5,989 bases of DNA, taken from the NCBI GenBank assembly GCA_900769535.1, contig CAAGHB010000061.1:1-5989 (forward strand), read 5' to 3'. This DNA is from Clostridia bacterium (GTDB lineage: Bacteria > Bacillota > Clostridia > Oscillospirales > Acutalibacteraceae). Below, piece by piece: positions 5,450 through 5,989 of this stretch. The position numbers and the translations under genes are program-made. A model generated the notes under the pieces. It made no database searches. It was not told where the DNA came from and saw only the letters and a program-made list of their open reading frames with translations. Position 1 is the first letter of the stretch. Each line of letters starts with the position of its first letter.

Positions 5450-5989
5450 TTAAACTACCCCTTCAATAATTTTTTTAATCTCGTCAACACCCATACCGTT
5501 CATAGCCGAAAACGGTACAACAGGTACATCTAAGCCCATATCGGTAAGAATGGAACTAATGCACTCTTTTTGCTTTGTAAACTCGGTTTTGTTTAATTTA
5601 TCCGCCTTTGTCATTGCAATTATAAAGTTAAATCCGTTCTCTTTCAAAAACGAAATCATACCTATGTCGTCATTTGACGGTCTATGCCTCATATCAACGA
5701 GCTGAACTACAAGACGGATATCACGAGAACTGTTAAAATAATTCTCCATCAAATCGGCAAATCGCATCTTTTCCTTATCGGGCAATTTTGCATATCCATA
5801 CCCCGGAAGGTCGACAAAACGCACATCCTCGACCCTAAAAAAATTGACCGTAATCGTCTTGCCGGGAACAGAACTCACCCTAACGAGTGATTTTCTGTTA
5901 AAAATCTTGTTCATCAGCGAGGATTTGCCGACATTCGACCTGCCCGAAAAGGTTATTTCGGGAAAATCCGATTTCGGTAATTGTTTTGA
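5450..5989 (-). CDS. engB: Ribosome biogenesis GTPase EngB/YsxC (YihA), N-terminus cut by window edge
   Basis: Essential small GTPase of 50S ribosome assembly in B. subtilis; depletion also disturbs division in some bacteria. The open frame runs to the last base, giving 179 residues without a start. Counted from the window edge: FPEITFSGRSNVGKSSLMNK holds the P-loop (G1, G16-S23), PGKT (42-45) the switch-1 threonine (G2), DLPGYGYAK (60-68) G3, VDMRHRPSNDD (98-108) a family signature, TKAD (127-130) G4, and FSAMNG (160-165) G5. The internal ATG at 5914 cannot be the start because it lies after the P-loop, which would be lost. Compared with B. subtilis YsxC (about 195 residues), only some 15-20 N-terminal residues are missing. 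Its TAA stop abuts the ATG of the carboxypeptidase. In B. subtilis the gene follows lonA; what precedes it here is out of view. Confidence 0.97.
   Translation of the reverse strand, partial: SKQLPKSDFPEITFSGRSNVGKSSLMNKIFNRKSLVRVSSVPGKTITVNFFRVEDVRFVDLPGYGYAKLPDKEKMRFADLMENYFNSSRDIRLVVQLVDMRHRPSNDDIGMISFLKENGFNFIIAMTKADKLNKTEFTKQKECISSILTDMGLDVPVVPFSAMNGMGVDEIKKIIEGVV

Noticed and set aside
5450..5914. Starting engB at the internal ATG (154 residues).
   Set aside because: The P-loop GRSNVGKSS lies upstream in the same open frame, so the true start is beyond the window edge.

Overview
The window reads as a housekeeping segment from a low-to-moderate G+C Gram-positive anaerobe, most likely a Clostridia member of the Ruminococcaceae/Oscillospiraceae type. 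This rests on three things: the IF3, L35, L20 and EngB sequences resemble that group, the infC operon has a Firmicute-style L20 attenuation leader, and ribosome binding sites are strong GGAGG types. It is probably a short-read isolate or metagenome contig, because the first 26 bases are Illumina adapter rather than genome. All real genes lie on the minus strand, so transcription runs from high to low coordinates.

In transcription order: the right edge (5989-5450) holds engB/ysxC, a GTPase for 50S ribosome assembly, cut at its N-terminus by the window end. Its TAA stop directly abuts the ATG of a membrane-anchored VanY-type (M15B) D,D-carboxypeptidase (5449-4520). The -35 box of a strong sigma-A-type promoter (TTGACA, 17 bp, TACAAT; 4523-4495) overlaps that gene's stop codon. 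The promoter drives the translation-factor/ribosomal-protein operon infC-rpmI-rplT. A leader of about 160 nt (4488-4329) holds an intrinsic terminator, an upstream strand fully complementary to the terminator's 5' arm (antiterminator), and a third strand that can sequester it (anti-antiterminator). This is the logic of L20 autoregulation known from Bacillus subtilis. infC most likely starts at ATT (4328), giving a normal 173-residue IF3. The nearest upstream in-frame ATG (4394) lies inside the leader and is a false start.

After rplT, a modest intrinsic-terminator-like hairpin (3137-3165) precedes a TrmH/SpoU-family RNA 2'-O-methyltransferase with a TTG start (3094-2303), then dprA (2301-1039, 1 nt gap), then topA (GTG start at 1000). 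topA is intact through the TOPRIM domain and catalytic tyrosine but is lost where the genomic sequence ends at position 27.

The genes serve ribosome assembly and translation initiation (engB, infC, rpmI, rplT, probably the methyltransferase), DNA transactions (dprA, topA) and cell-wall trimming (VanY-like). I see no mobile element, CRISPR array, tRNA or rRNA gene. No stretch of 300 bases or more lacks a gene. I found no clearly undescribed system. The points most worth attention are the leader's switch geometry, the cluster of non-ATG starts, and the adapter at the contig end.
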